64,000 nucleotides of DNA, from contig RECY01000021.1 in the NCBI GenBank assembly GCA_007693785.1, positions 1 to 64,000 on the forward strand. Reading direction: 5' to 3'. This DNA is from Phycisphaerales bacterium (GTDB lineage: Bacteria; Planctomycetota; Phycisphaerae; Phycisphaerales; UBA1924). Of the stretch, positions 60,761-64,000 are shown piece after piece. Position 1 is the first letter of the stretch; each line of letters opens with the position of its first letter. The position numbers and the translations under genes are program-made. The notes under the pieces were generated by a model. That model was given only the letters and a program-made list of their open reading frames with translations. It was not told where the DNA came from and searched no databases.

Positions 60761-62284
60761 TCATGTTGTCTCACGGTCGAACGAGGCGATGCTGAGCAGG
60801 TGAGCGAAGTACTGGACCATCCGACGGGGAGCCGTGCGTGTGGCGTTGCGGTCGGTGAGGCGGGTAGCGGCCCAGCGCACCGTCAGTGACGCGTGTTGGG
60901 GGTCGTGGCGGAGTTGCCAAGCTATGAGCTGTGGAATGGCGCGCAAGAGCTCAATGGCTCCCGCCGGCAATCGTCCGGCACGCCCCATGCCTTTCTGAAA
61001 GTACGGAATATTCTTGGCTTCGGGATACGCCCGGTCGATGACGTCCTGATGCAAACCGCCATCAAGCCGAAATTTTTGCACATTCAGTCCGCTTAAGAAA
61101 TCAAAAAGATCATCATCCAGAAATGGTGTGTGAAAATCGCAAACGCCTTGCATCAATAAGTGAGGGACAAGCGCGATCTCGCGACGTGTCCGGTTCCAGA
61201 AAATAAACATACCGAACGGATTGGCAGCTTCGGTGTGTCTCTCAAGCTCGTCGATCATTCGTTCGCGCGCGACCGCGTAGCCCAGCCGATCTTGGAGCGA
61301 TCTCGGCAGCATCGATTGAATCGCGGACTCTTGTGCGGTCAGGGGCGTCAGGCTGGCGATGATCCCGTCAAAATCCCGCGACCGGTACATCGCGTCGCGT
61401 GCGGGTGTGAGAAAGGTGCTTGCGGAGAGCGAGTCTCCCGCGATGCCGTCGTACGCGAGGCGGGTGCTTCCGGGGTGTGCTTGCGCGATGTGGTCTCTGA
61501 GCATCATCGCCCACGGCCCTTCGTCGGTGAGCAGCCCCGTATGCCGATTCTTGACGAACTCACACGCGATCATGGGCCGCTTGGGCACGACCGACACATG
61601 CTGAAGCCCGAACCGCTCCGCAAGCTCCGCTGCGAAGCCCGCTTCGTCGATGCGTGCGCCCGGGTGTGGGCGCACGGTGAGGCAGCGTTCCGGTGGTCGG
61701 CCCTGCCGGAGGAGTTCCAGGAGGATGTGCCGAGAGTCGCGCCCGCCGGTCAGAGGAAGCAGGTACCCGTCGTCCCCTGGAAGACGGTATTGGATGGCGG
61801 CACGGAAGAGTTCGATGTACTGATCCATGGCATCGTCACGCGAAGCCGGTTGACGCTCGGACTCCGGCGTCGGGAGGTGCCCGCCTGAGACTCGCGGCTC
61901 CTGCCCGGACCATCGCAGTCGCCCTCCTGGGGGCAGCGCTCTCATGTGCTGAAACGGGGTGTCCTCGCCGAGGAAATAGCCGAGTCGTAGGAATGCTGCG
62001 ATCGCTCGGTCATCGGCTGCACGGGACACGCCGAGTTCGATCATGTCAAGTGGGTTATTCCCAACGACAAGTGAGCGATCGTGTGGGATCACCCCGTAAA
62101 AAACCGGCACGAAGCCCAGCCTGTCCGTCCACGCGTCGAGTTCGGCGCCGTCCCACGACCAGCCGGCAGGTGATGGATCTGGCTTTTGAGGGCCCTTGGG
62201 GTGAAGCCCAAAGCGAGCCGAGAGAGGGCCGCTTGTCTCGAAGCCGTTCAGTGTTGGCGTGATCTTGAGGCTCGTGCCGTACAT
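60761..62284 (-). CDS. Asparagine-synthase-like protein without glutaminase nucleophile
   Basis: A 507-residue protein. The C-terminal part has the asparagine synthase PP-loop as LPLTGGRDSRHILLEL (SGGxDS appears as TGGRDS) and YDGIAGDSLSAS. The N-terminal ~130 residues are a degenerate glutaminase-like domain: the mature protein starts MYGTSLKITP with no Cys2. Such proteins in glycan clusters may amidate or otherwise ligate a sugar acid with ammonia or another amine. The gene is visibly lower in GC than its neighbours, with A/T-rich runs near 61070-61130, suggesting later acquisition. It converges on the flippase gene. Confidence 0.85.
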   Translation of the reverse strand: MYGTSLKITPTLNGFETSGPLSARFGLHPKGPQKPDPSPAGWSWDGAELDAWTDRLGFVPVFYGVIPHDRSLVVGNNPLDMIELGVSRAADDRAIAAFLRLGYFLGEDTPFQHMRALPPGGRLRWSGQEPRVSGGHLPTPESERQPASRDDAMDQYIELFRAAIQYRLPGDDGYLLPLTGGRDSRHILLELLRQGRPPERCLTVRPHPGARIDEAGFAAELAERFGLQHVSVVPKRPMIACEFVKNRHTGLLTDEGPWAMMLRDHIAQAHPGSTRLAYDGIAGDSLSASTFLTPARDAMYRSRDFDGIIASLTPLTAQESAIQSMLPRSLQDRLGYAVARERMIDELERHTEAANPFGMFIFWNRTRREIALVPHLLMQGVCDFHTPFLDDDLFDFLSGLNVQKFRLDGGLHQDVIDRAYPEAKNIPYFQKGMGRAGRLPAGAIELLRAIPQLIAWQLRHDPQHASLTVRWAATRLTDRNATRTAPRRMVQYFAHLLSIASFDRETT

Positions 62285-62301
62285 CGATCTCTCCGGGCTG
62301 A

Positions 62302-63492
62302 TCAGGCGGTGCGGATCGAGGCCTGTGCCGGTGCGGATCGGCTTTTGAGTGCTTCAAAGAGCTGTTCATGCGCACAGAGCACGGCGTTTGCCGAGAATTT
62401 TGCTTCGACCCGCGCGCGGGAGGCCTGGCCGTGCATGTCTCTCGCTGAGGCGTTCGACAGATAGCCAACACAAGCCCCCGCGGCTTGCTCTTCGCTCGGT
62501 TCGATCAGGACGCCGGTCTGCCCGTCGATCACAAGATCTGTGGTGCCGGAGATTCTCGTGCCGACGATCGGCAGCCCGCACGCCATCGCCTCGAGCACCG
62601 CGTTGGGCATGCCTTCGCTTTCCGAGGGGAGCGCGAAGACGTCGGCGGCGTGGTACGCGGGCGTTGGGTCGGCCAGAAACGGTGTGTGTACCAGGCGATC
62701 GGCCACGCCGCGACGTGTCGCTTCTTCACGCAGCGATTGCAGATACGCATCGTTCGGCGGCCCGACCAGCGCGAGCTGGGCATCGATACCCTGCTCGCCG
62801 GCGAGTTGCAGGGCTGCGAGCAAGAGGTGCTGACGCTTTCTGGGTGTGACGCCGCCGACGCAGAGAATGGTCGGTCGGTCGGCCCATCCGAGCATCCCGC
62901 GTGCGTCTGATCGGGCGGCGTGGTCGGCGACAGGTCGGAAGCGATCCGTGTTCACGCCGTTGGGGATCCGGGCGATCTTGTCCGGATCGAAGCCGTAGGA
63001 CAGGAGTTCCTGCTCGATCTGGCTGCTGATCGCGATAACGGCGGAGAGGCGTTTGAGACGCTCCCTCCGGCGCTGCGCGATACGGAGTGTGCCGCGCCAA
63101 CCGCTTTTGTCGGCGATGTCGGCGTCGTGAGCCGCGATCTTGACGGCACACGGCGTCCCGCGGCGCTCCGCCTCCACGCAGGGTGTCACCGTGAACTCAA
63201 AGCCCTGCAACGCGTGGATCGCGTCGTACCGCTCGGCGTGCTCGCGCATCCATCGAACACCTGCGCGGATGTAGGCGATCTGGCCGAGCGTCGTGCCGAC
63301 AAACGGGCGCACCAGGTGCTGGGCTTCGAAGACCGGCTCGGGCTCGTGATCCGGGCGTCCGTGGGCGAGTTCGAGGTGAAAGCGCCCGGGGTCGGTGTTG
63401 TAGAGGCGGAGCGCGGAGGTGCCAGGGCCGCCGTAGTGCGGGCCGGCGCCCTTGATCGACCACAGCAAGACTCGCAAACGCCCGTCGGTCAC
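62302..63492 (-). CDS. Glycosyltransferase family 4
   Basis: A ~396-residue retaining GT-B glycosyltransferase. It has the acceptor-domain opening LRVLLWSIKGAGPHYGGPGTSALRL, IARIPNGVNTDRFRPVA, ILCVGGVTPRKRQHLLLAAL and the donor-binding E-x7-E region ALPSESEGMPNAVLEAMACGLPIVG. The donor sugar is not assignable. GTG at 63492 overlaps the stop of the epimerase gene as GTGA. It probably adds one sugar of the repeat unit moved by the flippase. Confidence 0.92.
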   Translation of the reverse strand: MTDGRLRVLLWSIKGAGPHYGGPGTSALRLYNTDPGRFHLELAHGRPDHEPEPVFEAQHLVRPFVGTTLGQIAYIRAGVRWMREHAERYDAIHALQGFEFTVTPCVEAERRGTPCAVKIAAHDADIADKSGWRGTLRIAQRRRERLKRLSAVIAISSQIEQELLSYGFDPDKIARIPNGVNTDRFRPVADHAARSDARGMLGWADRPTILCVGGVTPRKRQHLLLAALQLAGEQGIDAQLALVGPPNDAYLQSLREEATRRGVADRLVHTPFLADPTPAYHAADVFALPSESEGMPNAVLEAMACGLPIVGTRISGTTDLVIDGQTGVLIEPSEEQAAGACVGYLSNASARDMHGQASRARVEAKFSANAVLCAHEQLFEALKSRSAPAQASIRTA

Positions 63493-64000
63493 GCGATCCC
63501 CTCCGCCGACAGCCACGCCCACTGCTGCGCCAGTCCCTCGGCGAGCGTGTTCTTCGGCTCGTACCCGATCTCCGCTCGGCTCCGCGAGATGTCCGCGAAC
63601 GTGCGCTCCACGTCGCCCGGCTGCATCGCCTTGCGCTCGATCACCGCCTTCTTTCCCACGGCCCGCTCGATCGCCGCGATCAGTTCGGCGAGCGTCACCG
63701 GGCTGGAGCCGCCGAGGTTCCAGACGCGGTAGCGGTGCTCGGTCCCGATCGCGTCCAGCGCCTGCGTGATGCCGGTGACGATGTCGTCGATGTAGGTATA
63801 GTCGCGGCTCGTGGAGCCGTCGCCGAAGACGGGGATCGGCTCGCCCGCGTCGATCATGCGCATGAACTTGCTGATCGCCAGGTCCGGGCGCTGGCGCGGG
63901 CCGAAGACGGTGAAGAAACGCAGGCACGCGATCGGCAGCGCGTGCAGGTGGGCGTAGGCGTGGCAGTACAGCTCGCCGGCCTTCTTCGTCGCGGCGTACG
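63489..64000 (-). CDS. UDP-glucuronate 4-epimerase-like NAD-dependent epimerase, partial
   Basis: The 3' part of an extended SDR gene running off the right edge; about 170 residues are seen. YAATKKAGELY, with active-site Tyr and Lys, is at the very edge, followed by LRFFTVFGPRQRPDLAISKFM, IPVFGDGSTSRDYTYIDDIV and YRVWNLGGSSPVTLAELI, typical of UDP-glucuronate 4-epimerases. The N-terminal NAD-binding part is outside the window. Its stop overlaps the GT4 start. Confidence 0.92.
   Translation of the reverse strand, partial: YAATKKAGELYCHAYAHLHALPIACLRFFTVFGPRQRPDLAISKFMRMIDAGEPIPVFGDGSTSRDYTYIDDIVTGITQALDAIGTEHRYRVWNLGGSSPVTLAELIAAIERAVGKKAVIERKAMQPGDVERTFADISRSRAEIGYEPKNTLAEGLAQQWAWLSAEGIA

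Overview
The window is a very GC-rich (roughly 70% by eye) gene-dense chromosomal segment. It starts inside a 23S rRNA gene and ends inside a sugar-nucleotide epimerase gene. LpxA, LipB, FtsI, RuvA/RuvX and a complete lipoprotein-secretion style indicate a Gram-negative-type bacterium. The TPR protein with two RNA polymerase alpha C-terminal domains, a secreted protein ending in a PAPG/hydrophobic/RRRR sorting tail, and the overall gene style suggest a planctomycete, most likely class Phycisphaerae. That placement is inference, not a database result. I see no tRNA genes, no CRISPR array, no phage genes and no insertion sequences.

Layout. 1-1560: end of 23S rRNA, 5S rRNA and a terminator. 1.8-4.6 kb (minus): lpxA, a YycJ-like metallo-hydrolase and a methyltransferase joined by 4-nt overlaps. 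4.6-8 kb: lipB, an M29 aminopeptidase and sppA. 8.2-12.9 kb: a reduced division cluster (rsmH, LysM membrane protein, FtsL-like, ftsI). 13.3-14 kb: a secreted protein with its own promoter and terminator. 14.2-18.9 kb: SGNH hydrolase, carbamoyltransferase, SxtJ-like and DUF5989-like genes, a modification cassette of unknown product. 19-31.4 kb: lipoprotein protease coupled to valS, TPR protein, acetyltransferase, aroC, MFS-spermidine synthase fusion, HAD phosphatase, and two tandem trypsin-like lipoproteins. 31.5-42.4 kb: Fur-like regulator without metal motifs, a GT-C-like membrane protein plus a flippase-like partner, nadE, Bfd-like ferredoxin, the alpha-CTD protein, a MATE transporter with a zinc ribbon, dut. 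42.6-53.3 kb: CapD-like dehydratase, PlsC acyltransferase, a TPR/metalloprotease and LolA-like pair, ruvX, a GDP-mannose enzyme, ruvA, rarA.

From 53.3 kb to the end the genes form a cell-surface glycan region. It holds a three-gene operon for polyprenylphosphoryl-arabinose (dprE1, dprE2, ubiA-type phosphoribosyltransferase), a divergent GT-C glycosyltransferase resembling ALG10, two epimerases, a Wzx-type flippase, an asparagine-synthase-like enzyme and a GT4 glycosyltransferase. The likely combined role is to make, modify and export a surface polysaccharide, possibly containing an arabinofuranose-type sugar donated from a lipid carrier.

A second layer is repetitive DNA. At least four families of short palindromes sit at gene junctions: a 35-nt hairpin found singly and as mirror-image doublets; a 26-nt hairpin with compensatory base changes, one copy of which is read through inside valS; a GGAAA...TTTCC palindrome at two divergent promoters; and a CCATCAG-type inverted pair that supplies a start codon and borders a stop codon. 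Tight 4-nt start/stop overlaps (ATGA, GTGA) are common, pointing to extensive translational coupling.
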